In this document: one piece after another, positions 19,883-27,786 of the stretch
How the letters are laid out: each line of letters begins with the position of its first letter
Numbering within the stretch: the first letter of the stretch is position 1
Assembly (NCBI GenBank): GCA_905215345.1
Contig: CAJMPR010000005.1
Location: 186,001 to 250,000 of the forward strand
Length of the DNA stretch: 64,000 bases
Reading direction: 5' to 3'
Source: an uncultured bacterium
Lineage (GTDB): Bacteria; Bacteroidota; Bacteroidia; Bacteroidales; Bacteroidaceae
Notes under the pieces: model-generated
Told to the model about the DNA's origin: nothing
What the model saw: the letters and a program-made list of their open reading frames with translations, nothing else
The model's database searches: none
Made by a program: the position numbers and the translations under genes

Positions 19883-20314
19883 ATGACCATTCAAATTATC
19901 AATAAATCAAAGCACTCGTTGCCGGCATATGCTACGGAGTTGTCTGCCGGAATGGATATTCGTGCTAATCTTACCGAACCGATTTCTTTAGAACCGTTGC
20001 AACGCTGTCTGGTACCTACTGGATTGTACATTGCTTTACCGGCGGGTTTTGAAGCGCAGATACGTCCACGTAGCGGACTCGCTATCAAGAAAGGTATTAC
20101 GGTGTTGAACTCTCCGGGTACGATTGATGCCGATTATCGGGGCGAAATATGTATTATTCTCGTAAACCTTTCTTCCGAGACGTTTGTAATAGAAGACGGA
20201 GAGCGTATTGCGCAGATGGTGATTGCCCGTCATGAGCAGGCTGTATGGCAAGAAGTCGAAGTGTTGGATGAAACAGAACGTGGTGCCGGTGGTTTCGGGC
20301 ATACGGGAGTATAA
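19883..20314 (+). CDS. dut: dUTP diphosphatase
   Basis: A 143-residue trimeric-type dUTPase of standard length. The five conserved motifs are in order: AGMDIRANL (1), [11 protein letters not shown] (2), [11 protein letters not shown] (3), GERIAQMVI (4) and the C-terminal [11 protein letters not shown] arm (5) that closes over the active site. It converts dUTP to dUMP and pyrophosphate, limiting uracil in DNA and feeding dTMP synthesis. The TPR lipoprotein gene follows after 76 bases in the same direction. Confidence 0.97.
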   Translation: MTIQIINKSKHSLPAYATELSAGMDIRANLTEPISLEPLQRCLVPTGLYIALPAGFEAQIRPRSGLAIKKGITVLNSPGTIDADYRGEICIILVNLSSETFVIEDGERIAQMVIARHEQAVWQEVEVLDETERGAGGFGHTGV

Positions 20315-20390
20315 TAAGTGATTTTAGTGATTAGTGACAAGTGGATTAACGAAAGTTACTTTAGTCGTATATAGGCATCGTGCATAGGCA

Positions 20391-22166
20391 ATGAAGATAT
20401 TCAATTATAAAAAGGCAGGCTTTTTCTTGTTGGTGGCAGGCATTCTGTTTGCTTCCTGCGGGACATCTCGTAAACAAGTCAAGGTATCACCGGCGAAGAC
20501 TGTGGTAGAACTGACTCCGGAACAACAACGGAGATATGACTATTTTTTCCTGGAAGCAGCTCGTTTAAAGATACAGAAAGATTACGCATCCGCTTTTGAT
20601 TTGCTCCAACACTGTCTGACAATCAATCCTAATGCTTCGTCTGCTCTGTACGAGTTGGCACAGTATTATATGTATCTTAAGCAGATTCCGCAAGGTCAGG
20701 CTGCTTTGGAAAAGGCGGTAGAGAACGATCCTGATAACTATTGGTATAGCCAGGGATTGGCAAATCTTTACCAACAACAGAACGATGCCGAGAAGAGTAC
20801 CCGGTTGTGGGAAAGTATGTCTGTCCGTTTCCCTGACAAGTTAGATCCCTTGTATGCTTTGCTGGACATGTATAATCGTCAGGAAGCATACGATAAGGTA
20901 ATCGCTACTCTGAACCGTATAGAAAACAAAATGGGAAAGAGTGAGCAGCTAAGTATGGAGAAATTCCGTATTTATCTGCAAATGAAAGATAACAAGAATG
21001 CTTTCCGTGAAATAGAAAGTCTGGTGGCGGAATATCCGATGGATACACGTTATCAGGTGGTCTTAGGTGATGTCTATTTGCAGAACGGTAAGAAAGAAGA
21101 TGCTTATAATATCTACCGTAAAGTACTGGATGCCGAACCGGACAATGCGCTGGCAATGTACTCTTTGGCCTCTTATTATGAAGAAACGGGGCAGAAAGAG
21201 CTGTATCAGCAACAGTTGGACACTCTGCTGCTGAATAAGAAAGTACCTTCGGATACGAAGTTGAATGTAATGCGCCAGTTCATTGTGCAGAATGAGCAGG
21301 ATGGAAAAGACAGTACAAGAGTCATCAACCTCTTCAATCGTATTTTGGAACAGGAGCAGGATGATGCACAAATACCGATGCTTTATTCCCAGTATCTCAT
21401 TTCCAAAGGCATGAATCAGGAGTCATTACCCGTTTTGCGCCAGGTATTGGAAATTGACCCTACCAACACGGCGGCACGGATGATGCTGTTGGGTGAAGCG
21501 ATAGGGAAAGAAGACTATGTTGATGTCATCAACTTGTGTGAGGCGGGAATAGAGACTAATCCGGAGATGCTGGAGTTTTATTTCTATCTGGCTATCGCCT
21601 ATAATCAGGCGGAACGGACGGATGACGTAATCGCTATCTGTCGAAAGGCATTGGAGCAAGTTACAACCGAGAGTAAGAAGGAGGTAGTTTCCGACTTTTA
21701 TTCCATATTGGGGGATGCTTATCATACTAAAGATTCTAATGCCGAAGCCTATGCCGCTTATGACTCGGCTCTGGTATATAATCCGTCGAATATCGGTGCG
21801 CTGAACAATTATGCCTATTACCTCTCTGTTGAACGCCGTAATTTGGATAAAGCCGAAGAAATGAGCTATAAGACGGTGAAGGCCGAACCCAATAATTCTA
21901 CCTATCTGGATACTTATGCCTGGATATTGTTTGAAAAAGGGAATTATGCCGAAGCCCGCTTGTATATTGATGATGCCATGAAAAGCGACGGTTCGAAGAG
22001 TGATGTTATCGTGGAGCACTGCGGTGATATTTATTATATGACCGGCGATGTGGATGGTGCCTTGAAGTACTGGAAGCAAGCGCTGGAGATGGGTAGTAAG
22101 TCGAAGACACTAAAACAGAAAATACAGAAAAAGAAATATATCGGCGATAACTCCCCACTCCCTTAA
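20391..22166 (+). CDS. Tetratricopeptide-repeat lipoprotein
   Basis: A 591-residue lipoprotein (signal MKIFNYKKAGFFLLVAGILFASC, Cys23). From about residue 45 to the end it is a run of tetratricopeptide repeats; clear examples are NASSALYELAQYYMYLKQIP near the start and repeats ending NPSNIGALNNYAYYL and NNSTYLDTYAWILFEKGNY near the C-terminus. No enzymatic domain was seen. It is a periplasmic-facing scaffold of unknown partner. The order dut, TPR protein, DUF4292 protein and EnvC-like factor suggests an envelope or cell-division related unit; the last two genes overlap, and this one is 94 bases upstream of them. Confidence 0.88.
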   Translation: MKIFNYKKAGFFLLVAGILFASCGTSRKQVKVSPAKTVVELTPEQQRRYDYFFLEAARLKIQKDYASAFDLLQHCLTINPNASSALYELAQYYMYLKQIPQGQAALEKAVENDPDNYWYSQGLANLYQQQNDAEKSTRLWESMSVRFPDKLDPLYALLDMYNRQEAYDKVIATLNRIENKMGKSEQLSMEKFRIYLQMKDNKNAFREIESLVAEYPMDTRYQVVLGDVYLQNGKKEDAYNIYRKVLDAEPDNALAMYSLASYYEETGQKELYQQQLDTLLLNKKVPSDTKLNVMRQFIVQNEQDGKDSTRVINLFNRILEQEQDDAQIPMLYSQYLISKGMNQESLPVLRQVLEIDPTNTAARMMLLGEAIGKEDYVDVINLCEAGIETNPEMLEFYFYLAIAYNQAERTDDVIAICRKALEQVTTESKKEVVSDFYSILGDAYHTKDSNAEAYAAYDSALVYNPSNIGALNNYAYYLSVERRNLDKAEEMSYKTVKAEPNNSTYLDTYAWILFEKGNYAEARLYIDDAMKSDGSKSDVIVEHCGDIYYMTGDVDGALKYWKQALEMGSKSKTLKQKIQKKKYIGDNSPLP

Positions 22167-22216
22167 CGGTAAGATGAGTAATCTGTTTTATGTCTGTAAT
22201 ATTTAAAAGTAAAGCT

Positions 22217-22247
22217 ATCCTCCTTCCCGTTTAGGGGGACGAGGAGG
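22217..22247 (+). repeat. GC-rich hairpin in the TPR-DUF4292 gap
   Basis: CCTCC (22219-22223) can pair with GGAGG (22243-22247), with CCC/GGG pairing inside around a GTTTA loop. The right arm doubles as an AGGAGG-like ribosome-binding sequence 13 bases before ATG 22261, so folding could mask translation initiation of the DUF4292 gene. Confidence 0.45.
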
Positions 22248-22260
22248 TAACAATAATAAA

Positions 22261-22893
22261 ATGATGAAACAAGACGAATTGAATAATAGGCAATTACATG
22301 TCATTCAGAGCGAAGTAAAGAATCTCCTTTCCCGCTCTTTCCTTCCGCTTCTTTTTTTCCTGCTAGTAATCAGTCTGGCCGGTTGTAAGACCACTCGTAA
22401 GATAGAAACTTCCAGTCAGCCTAAAGATGCCCGCTATCTTTCTTCCAAGGTGCGGCTGACTGTTCCTACCAAAGAAGCCGTTTTTACTGTGAACGGTACG
22501 ATGAAACTAATAAGTGGCGAACGGGTACAACTTTCTTTCTTGATGCCGATTATACGTACGGAGGTGGCCCGCATGGAAGTTACTCCCGAAGAAATATTGT
22601 TGATAGACCGCATGGGCAAGCGCTACGTGCAAACTACCCGTAAGGAACTGAAAGACGTATTGCCCAAGAAAGCCAGTTTCGCCCATTTGGAAAAGATACT
22701 TTTCGATGCTTCCAAGCCCGGTGGGAAGAAAGTGTTGGACGGTCAAGAACTGGGTATTCCTTCTCTGGAAAAAGGAAAGATTGAGTTGTCAGACTTCTCG
22801 TTTGGTGAATTCTCACTGACTCCAACCCAGGTATCTCCCAAATACACCAAAGTAGAATTACACGAAATCTTAGAAATGCTAATGAGTTTATGA
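22261..22893 (+). CDS. DUF4292-family lipoprotein with a repeat-derived N-terminus
   Basis: A 210-residue lipoprotein with a late lipobox, LAGC at Cys42, after a hydrophobic stretch FLPLLFFLLVISLAGC. The first 26 residues are an unusually long polar n-region. Part of this region (HVIQSEVKNLLSRS, bases ~22297-22340) looks like translated Bacteroides interspersed repeat DNA rather than a native signal n-region. No alternative start codon lies nearer the hydrophobic core, so the ATG at 22261 or 22264 must be used. The mature part is beta-rich and matches the DUF4292 type found next to EnvC homologues in Bacteroidota; its function is unknown. Its stop overlaps the start of the EnvC-like gene (ATGA), indicating translational coupling. 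Confidence 0.78.
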   Translation: MMKQDELNNRQLHVIQSEVKNLLSRSFLPLLFFLLVISLAGCKTTRKIETSSQPKDARYLSSKVRLTVPTKEAVFTVNGTMKLISGERVQLSFLMPIIRTEVARMEVTPEEILLIDRMGKRYVQTTRKELKDVLPKKASFAHLEKILFDASKPGGKKVLDGQELGIPSLEKGKIELSDFSFGEFSLTPTQVSPKYTKVELHEILEMLMSL

Positions 22894-24197
22894 GACGTTT
22901 CCTTTGTGTTTTTGTAAGTTGTTTCTTTCTGGTTTTTCCACTCCTTGCTCAGTCCAACAAGCTGATAAAGGAATTGGAGAATAAGCGCGGTGCGCTGCAA
23001 AAGCAGATTACCGAATCGGAAACACTTCTGAAAACGACAAAGAAAACCGTAAGCAGCCAGTTGAACGGACTTGCCGCCCTCACCGGACAAATAGAAGAGC
23101 GTAAACGCTATATCCTTGCTATCAATAATGATGTGGAATCCATTGACCGTGAGCTGTCTTCATTGGAACGCCAATTGAGAAAGTTGCAACGTGACTTGAA
23201 AGATAAAAAGAATAAATATGAATCATCCGTTCATTATCTTTATAAAAACCGCTCTATCGAAGAGAAACTGATGTTTATCTTCTCAGCAGAAAGCTTGGCA
23301 CAGACCTATCGGCGTTTACGCTATGTACGTGAATATGCCACTTACCAGCGCTTGCAAGGTGAAGAAATCTTGAAAAAACAAGAGCAGGTAAACAATAAGA
23401 AGACTGAACTCCGGCAAGTAAAAGCTGCAAAAGAAGGATTGCTGAAAGAGCGTGAAACTGAAAAGTCGAAGCTGGAAATACAAGAGAAAGAGAAACGTTC
23501 GCTTGTCTCCGATCTTCAAAAGAAGCAGCGTGGCCTACAAAACGAAATAGCCAAGAAACGTCGTGAAGCTAACCAACTCAATGCCCGTATTGACCGCCTG
23601 ATAGCCGAAGAAATAGAGAAAGCCCGTAAGCGTGCCGAAGAAGAGGCACGTCGTGAAGCAGCGGCACGTAAGAAAGAAGGTGCTAAAACCAGTGAACCGG
23701 CTAATGCCTCCTCCGGTACTTCGAAATCTAAAGCGGCTCCTTTGGATGCCTACACCATGAGTAAAGCCGACCGTGAACTATCCGGTGACTTTGTTAATAA
23801 TCGTGGTAAACTGCCGATGCCTGTCAGCGGAGCGTATATTATTACCAGTCATTACGGGCAATATGCGGTGGAAGGGTTGCGTAATGTGAAGTTAGATAAT
23901 AAAGGTATTGACATTCAAGGTAAACCGGGAGCACAGGCACGTGCCATTTTCAATGGCAAGGTAGCTGCTGTATTCCAGTTAAACGGCCTGTTCAATATAC
24001 TTATCCGTCATGGGGCCTATATCTCCGTTTACTGTAACCTGTCCTCAGCTTCGGTAAAGCAAGGTGATACGGTTACTACCAAACAGAACATCGGACAAAT
24101 CTTCTCGGACGGTGCTGATGGCGGACGTACCGTACTCCATTTCCAATTGCGCCGGGAGAAGGAAAAGCTCAATCCCGAACCGTGGCTGAACCGCTAA
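22890..24197 (+). CDS. EnvC-like murein hydrolase activator (coiled coil plus degenerate LytM/M23 domain)
   Basis: A 435-residue exported protein. The signal peptide (MRRFLCVFVSCFFLVFPLLAQ) is followed by a long coiled coil (~22-270, heavy in K, E, R and Q) and a C-terminal LytM/peptidase M23 domain (~315-435). The zinc ligands of active M23 enzymes are not preserved: the first His-x3-Asp is seen as NKGID, and the HxH motif as VLHF. This is the EnvC/NlpD pattern, where the domain activates cell-wall amidases rather than cutting peptidoglycan itself. It starts inside the stop of the DUF4292 gene (ATGA overlap at 22890). Expected at the division septum, but no FtsEX gene is in view. Confidence 0.88.
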   Translation: MRRFLCVFVSCFFLVFPLLAQSNKLIKELENKRGALQKQITESETLLKTTKKTVSSQLNGLAALTGQIEERKRYILAINNDVESIDRELSSLERQLRKLQRDLKDKKNKYESSVHYLYKNRSIEEKLMFIFSAESLAQTYRRLRYVREYATYQRLQGEEILKKQEQVNNKKTELRQVKAAKEGLLKERETEKSKLEIQEKEKRSLVSDLQKKQRGLQNEIAKKRREANQLNARIDRLIAEEIEKARKRAEEEARREAAARKKEGAKTSEPANASSGTSKSKAAPLDAYTMSKADRELSGDFVNNRGKLPMPVSGAYIITSHYGQYAVEGLRNVKLDNKGIDIQGKPGAQARAIFNGKVAAVFQLNGLFNILIRHGAYISVYCNLSSASVKQGDTVTTKQNIGQIFSDGADGGRTVLHFQLRREKEKLNPEPWLNR

Positions 24198-24497
24198 ACT
24201 TAATGCAATAGCGGGGCGTTTCGGCTCTGTATTATCTTCGGACGAAATATATGTAAATTGTTAGTTCATAGCAGTGAACACATTGTTACAAGCCGGTAGA
24301 ACAAACTGTTTCACCCTGATGAAACAGTTTGTTCTTATACTATAAAACGGAATGTTTCAATGGGGTGAAACGAAAAGTTCACTGCGTTGGAACAAAGTGT
24401 TCTGTGCGTTGAAACAGTTTGTTTCGCTCGATGAAACAAACTGTTTATCTTAAGGAAACAAATATTAAATGTATACGTGGAAATAATTCTGAGCTTA
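24198..24497. other. 300-bp convergent intergenic region rich in short inverted repeats
   Basis: No coding frame is supported. The stretch lies between the convergent EnvC-like and deacylase genes and is occupied mainly by the iterated GAAAC/GTTTC palindromes listed separately. These may also serve as bidirectional terminators, although no good T-run follows them. Confidence 0.6.
24264..24446. repeat. Cluster of iterated palindromes built on one word (AACAGTTTGTTC)
   Basis: At least four hairpins lie in 183 bases: GTTCA/TGAAC (24264-24279); a perfect 16-bp stem with 6-nt loop (24298-24313 with 24320-24335); GTTTCA/TGAAAC (24354-24371); and a perfect 14-bp stem with 7-nt loop (24412-24425 with 24433-24446). 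The two long stems use the same core word. Direct copies TGCGTTGGAACA and TGCGTTGAAACA lie between them. The units can pair with each other in several registers. Spacing is irregular, so this is not a CRISPR array. Confidence 0.85.
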
Positions 24498-25565
24498 TTA
24501 GAAAGTAGCTCCATCCAGTAATTCCAGATAAAGTCCTATCGCTTCTTCAATCTCTTTTATGAATATAAATTCATCGGCAGTATGTGAACGACTGCTCTTG
24601 CCGGGTCCCATCTTCATGGAAGGGAACGACATCAATGCCTGGTCGGATAGGGTGGGCGAGCCGAAAGGCGCTCGTCCCAATGCAACAGCCTTTTGTACCA
24701 ACGGGTGACCGGGTGAAACGTGTGAAGAACCCAGACGGAAAGAACGTGCTTTCGCTTCGCAGGAGATATGTTTCTGTATTTCGTCGAAGAGCTCCTGATT
24801 GGTATAACATTCGTTGCTGCGAATATCTACGACAAACGTGCAACGGTCGGGGATAACATTATGCTGAGTCCCGGCGTTTACCATTGTTACGCTCATCTTT
24901 ACCGGTCCTAAAAAGGAAGATTCTTTCGGGAAACGATAGTCACGGAACCAGGCTATATCATCTAATACCTTATATATGGCATTGTCTCCTTCATTACGGG
25001 CGGCATGCCCTGAACGCCCGTAGGCAGTAACATCCAATACCATTAAACCCTTTTCGGCAATGGCGGGTTGCATTTCGGTAGGTTCGCCCACGATAGCGAA
25101 TTGTATGGGGGGAAGTTGCGGTAATACGGATTCGATTCCGTCCTTGCCCGATACTTCCTCTTCACAAGAAGCCAGGTAAATCAGGTTATAAGTTTGGTTA
25201 GTACGACAAAGTTGCAGGAACACCTGTAATAGAGATACAACACTTGCCCCGGCATCGTTGCTTCCCAAACCGTATAGCTTTCCATTGTCTTCCGTAGGAG
25301 TGAAAGGTCCTTTCCGCCAGCCGTTTACCGGTTTTACCGTATCAATGTGCGAGTTTAACAGCAGTGTCGGCTTGTTCAAGTCGAACATAGGACTGAGGCA
25401 CCAGATATTATTGCCTTTCCTGCCTGTCGACATTCCCTGCATTTCGATGTAATTTTGCAGAAAGTCTGCTGCTTTCTCTTCTTCCCGGCTTAATGAAGGA
25501 ATGGCTATCAATGATTTAAGCAGCCCTGTCGCTTCGGATACCAAGGTCTGTATATCGTTTGTCAT
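24498..25565 (-). CDS. argE: M20-family deacylase (ArgE/DapE type; probable N-acyl-ornithine deacylase)
   Basis: A 355-residue metallopeptidase-fold deacylase. Zinc-site blocks are visible in LLLNSHIDTVKPVNGW (His-x-Asp), GLGSNDAGASVVS (bridging Asp) and the catalytic SCEEEVSGKDGIES (Glu-Glu). A dimerisation lid with GRSGHAARNEGDNAIY follows, and a final His occurs in RSHTADEFIF. In Bacteroides, arginine synthesis proceeds through N-succinyl-ornithine intermediates, so the physiological substrate may be N-succinyl rather than N-acetyl ornithine (established for the genus, applied here by inference). A DapE-type role cannot be excluded. No other arg gene is adjacent. A consensus -7 box lies upstream at 25594-25601, divergent from the acyl-CoA ligase. 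Confidence 0.82.
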   Translation of the reverse strand: MTNDIQTLVSEATGLLKSLIAIPSLSREEEKAADFLQNYIEMQGMSTGRKGNNIWCLSPMFDLNKPTLLLNSHIDTVKPVNGWRKGPFTPTEDNGKLYGLGSNDAGASVVSLLQVFLQLCRTNQTYNLIYLASCEEEVSGKDGIESVLPQLPPIQFAIVGEPTEMQPAIAEKGLMVLDVTAYGRSGHAARNEGDNAIYKVLDDIAWFRDYRFPKESSFLGPVKMSVTMVNAGTQHNVIPDRCTFVVDIRSNECYTNQELFDEIQKHISCEAKARSFRLGSSHVSPGHPLVQKAVALGRAPFGSPTLSDQALMSFPSMKMGPGKSSRSHTADEFIFIKEIEEAIGLYLELLDGATF

Positions 25566-25593
25566 TTCTGAATATTTATGGGTTATTACCTTG

Positions 25594-25652
25594 CAAACTT
25601 ACGGATAAATCTTGAAAAAGGGAGATAGTTTCAAATAAAACTAATACCTTTG
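25594..25652. promoter_or_regulatory. Divergent Bacteroides-type promoters (deacylase - / acyl-CoA ligase +)
   Basis: CAAACTTA at 25594-25601 reads TAAGTTTG on the - strand, and TACCTTTG lies at 25645-25652 on the + strand. Both are full matches to the -7 consensus TAnnTTTG. The + box excludes the TTG at 25650 as a start for the ligase and supports ATG 25680. Confidence 0.65.
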
Positions 25653-25679
25653 CGACATATTTACCAATTTATTAAGAAT

Positions 25680-27485
25680 ATGACTTATCATCATTTGTCT
25701 GTAATGGTACATCGCCAGGCAGAGAAGTATGGGGACAAAGTAGCCCTTAAATATAGGGACTATGAAACAGCGCAATGGATGCCGATTACTTGGAATGAGT
25801 TTTCACGGAAGGTACGGCAGACGGCTAATGCTTTAGTTGAACTGGGCGTAGAGGAACAACGGAATATCGGTATCTTTTCACAAAATAAACCTGAATGTTT
25901 GTTTGCTGACTTTGGCTCGTTTGCCAATCGTCTGGTGACTATACCTTTATATGCAACCAGTTCACCGGCTCAGGCGCAATATATCATAAATGACGCGCAG
26001 ATACGCTTCCTTTTTGTAGGCGAGCAGTTTCAATATGACGCGGCATTCAGTGTGTTCGGCTTCTGCCAGTCTTTGCAGAAACTTATTATCTTCGACCGCA
26101 GTGTAGTGCTCGACCCGCGCGATACGACTTCCATCTACTTTGATGACTTCCTGGAATTGGGTAAGGACTTTCCGCATAATGACATTGTGGAAGAACGGAT
26201 GGCGAATGCCTCGGATGATGATTTGGCTAATATCCTCTACACTTCCGGTACTACCGGTGAGCCCAAAGGGGTAATGCTGCATCATTTCAATTATAGGGAA
26301 GCTCTTCGCATTCATGATATCCGTTTGCCTTACATGACCGATAAGGATATTTCTATGAACTTCCTCCCGTTGACGCATGTCTTCGAGAAAGCGTGGTGTT
26401 ATCTCTGTATTCATAAGGGCGTACAGATATGTATCAATCTTCGTCCGGTCGATATACAGACTACTATTAAGGAAGTTCGTCCTACGCTGATGTGCAGTGT
26501 ACCCCGTTTCTGGGAAAAAGTATATGCCGGAGTGCAGGAAAAGATTGCTCAGGAAACCGGTATTCGCAAGGCGATGATGCTGGATGCTATCAAGGTGGGC
26601 AAGATACATAACATCGATTACCTGCGTGTAGGTAAGACACCGCCTCTGATGCTTCACTTGAAGTATAAGTTCTACGAGAAGACTATTTATGCTTTGCTGA
26701 AGAAGACTATCGGTATTGAAAATGGTAATTTCTTCCCTACTGCCGGTGCTGCGGTGTCCGATGAAATCTGTGAATTTGTACATTCCGTAGGCATTAATAT
26801 GGTAGTGGGCTATGGATTGACCGAGTCTACCGCAACTGTTTCCTGCTTCCTGAATGAAGGTTTTGAAATTGGTTCGGTAGGAACCGTGATGCCTGATGTG
26901 GAAGTGAAGATTGGTGAGAACGATGAGATCCTGCTTCGTGGCAAGACCATTACTACCGGTTATTATAAGAAACCGGAGGCTACTGCTGCTGCTATTGATA
27001 AAGACGGTTGGTTCCATACGGGTGATGCCGGTTATTTGAAAGGTGGACATCTGTATCTGACTGAACGCATCAAGGACTTGTTCAAGACCTCTAATGGTAA
27101 GTATATCTCTCCGCAGGCTTTGGAAACGAAGCTCGCAATCGACCGTTATATCGACCAGATTGCTATCATTGCCGACCAACGTAAGTTTGTCTCCGCTTTG
27201 ATAGTCCCGGTTTATGGCTTGGTGAAAGAGTATGCCAAGGAAAAAGGACTTGAATATAAGGAAATGGCCGACTTGCTGGAGCATCCTAAAGTGCAGGCGC
27301 TGTTCCGTGCCCGTATAGAAACCCTGCAACAACAGTTTGCCAATTATGAGCAGGTGAAACGGTTTACACTTTTGCCCGAACCGTTCAGTATGGAGCGTGG
27401 CGAACTTACCAATACGCTGAAGCTGAAACGTCCGGTAGTGTCGAAGAACTTCAAGGAGCAAATCGACAAGATGTACGAGGAATAA
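25680..27485 (+). CDS. AMP-forming long-chain fatty-acid-CoA ligase
   Basis: A 601-residue adenylate-forming enzyme starting at MTYHHLSVMVHRQAEKY. The P-loop-like A3 motif is YTSGTTGEPKGV, A5 is GYGLTESTATVS, A7/A8 is WFHTGDAGYL and TERIKDLFKTSNGKYISP, and the C-terminal subdomain carries the conserved Lys near ELTNTLKLKRPVV. It activates fatty acids to acyl-AMP and then acyl-CoA at the inner membrane, for lipid synthesis or recycling of exogenous fatty acids. The RDLFKTSNGKYI type and length match the FAA1-like long-chain ligases universal in Bacteroides. Monocistronic: own promoter and a strong terminator 29 bases after the stop. The antisense strand has a long open frame, judged a codon-bias shadow. 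Confidence 0.93.
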   Translation: MTYHHLSVMVHRQAEKYGDKVALKYRDYETAQWMPITWNEFSRKVRQTANALVELGVEEQRNIGIFSQNKPECLFADFGSFANRLVTIPLYATSSPAQAQYIINDAQIRFLFVGEQFQYDAAFSVFGFCQSLQKLIIFDRSVVLDPRDTTSIYFDDFLELGKDFPHNDIVEERMANASDDDLANILYTSGTTGEPKGVMLHHFNYREALRIHDIRLPYMTDKDISMNFLPLTHVFEKAWCYLCIHKGVQICINLRPVDIQTTIKEVRPTLMCSVPRFWEKVYAGVQEKIAQETGIRKAMMLDAIKVGKIHNIDYLRVGKTPPLMLHLKYKFYEKTIYALLKKTIGIENGNFFPTAGAAVSDEICEFVHSVGINMVVGYGLTESTATVSCFLNEGFEIGSVGTVMPDVEVKIGENDEILLRGKTITTGYYKKPEATAAAIDKDGWFHTGDAGYLKGGHLYLTERIKDLFKTSNGKYISPQALETKLAIDRYIDQIAIIADQRKFVSALIVPVYGLVKEYAKEKGLEYKEMADLLEHPKVQALFRARIETLQQQFANYEQVKRFTLLPEPFSMERGELTNTLKLKRPVVSKNFKEQIDKMYEE

Positions 27486-27513
27486 ACATTCGTCGGAATC
27501 AATGATAGAGACG

Positions 27514-27560
27514 GCTGTCTCAAAATAGAGTGATGATACCTATTTTGAGACAGCTTACTT
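27514..27560 (+). terminator. Terminator of the acyl-CoA ligase gene
   Basis: A perfect 15-bp stem (27514-27528 with 27540-27554) around an 11-nt loop, followed by TTACTTTTTAT. The GCTGTCTCAAAATAG arm is of a type common at Bacteroides gene ends. Confidence 0.85.
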
Positions 27561-27786
27561 TTTATACACCTCTTTCTAAATAACAACTCAGATTTACAGG
27601 CGGGTATCTGCTTACCTTTGCTTTAATCCTCTCTTTGGATTTATTAACGCAATATTTATCGAAAATTCTTAGGGGTAAACGCTTCTGAACTGTCTTATTA
27701 TAAAGCGGAAATTATAAACTTAACACATACCTTGTTGGCAGAGTTGTCTTACCCTGTGATAAGGTTTACCTTTTAATCTTACTAAT
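27561..27786 (+). promoter_or_regulatory. Promoter and long leader of the GH9 operon
   Basis: The gap from 27486 to the GH9 ATG is 301 bases: the terminator above, then a full -7 match TACCTTTG at 27613-27620, with no clear -33. Transcription would start near 27628, leaving a ~160-base untranslated leader. In the leader, GGTAAAC (near 27674) can pair with GTTTACC (near 27765), a long-range pairing that may fold the region before the start codon. No known riboswitch was recognised. Confidence 0.5.

Noticed and set aside
24264..24446. CRISPR array
   Set aside because: Repeats are palindromic, unequal in length and irregularly spaced, with no spacers of constant size and no cas genes.
25962..27461. 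Long antisense frame (499 codons) opposite the acyl-CoA ligase
   Set aside because: Its residues show no domain or signal, and the sense strand encodes a complete adenylate-forming enzyme; long antisense frames are expected from Bacteroides codon bias. The same reasoning was applied to frames such as 28075-29178 (-) opposite GH9 and 16764-17255 (-) opposite glsA.
27628..27786. Known riboswitch in the GH9 leader
   Set aside because: Only a long-range GGTAAAC/GTTTACC pairing was seen; no conserved core of a described riboswitch class was recognised.
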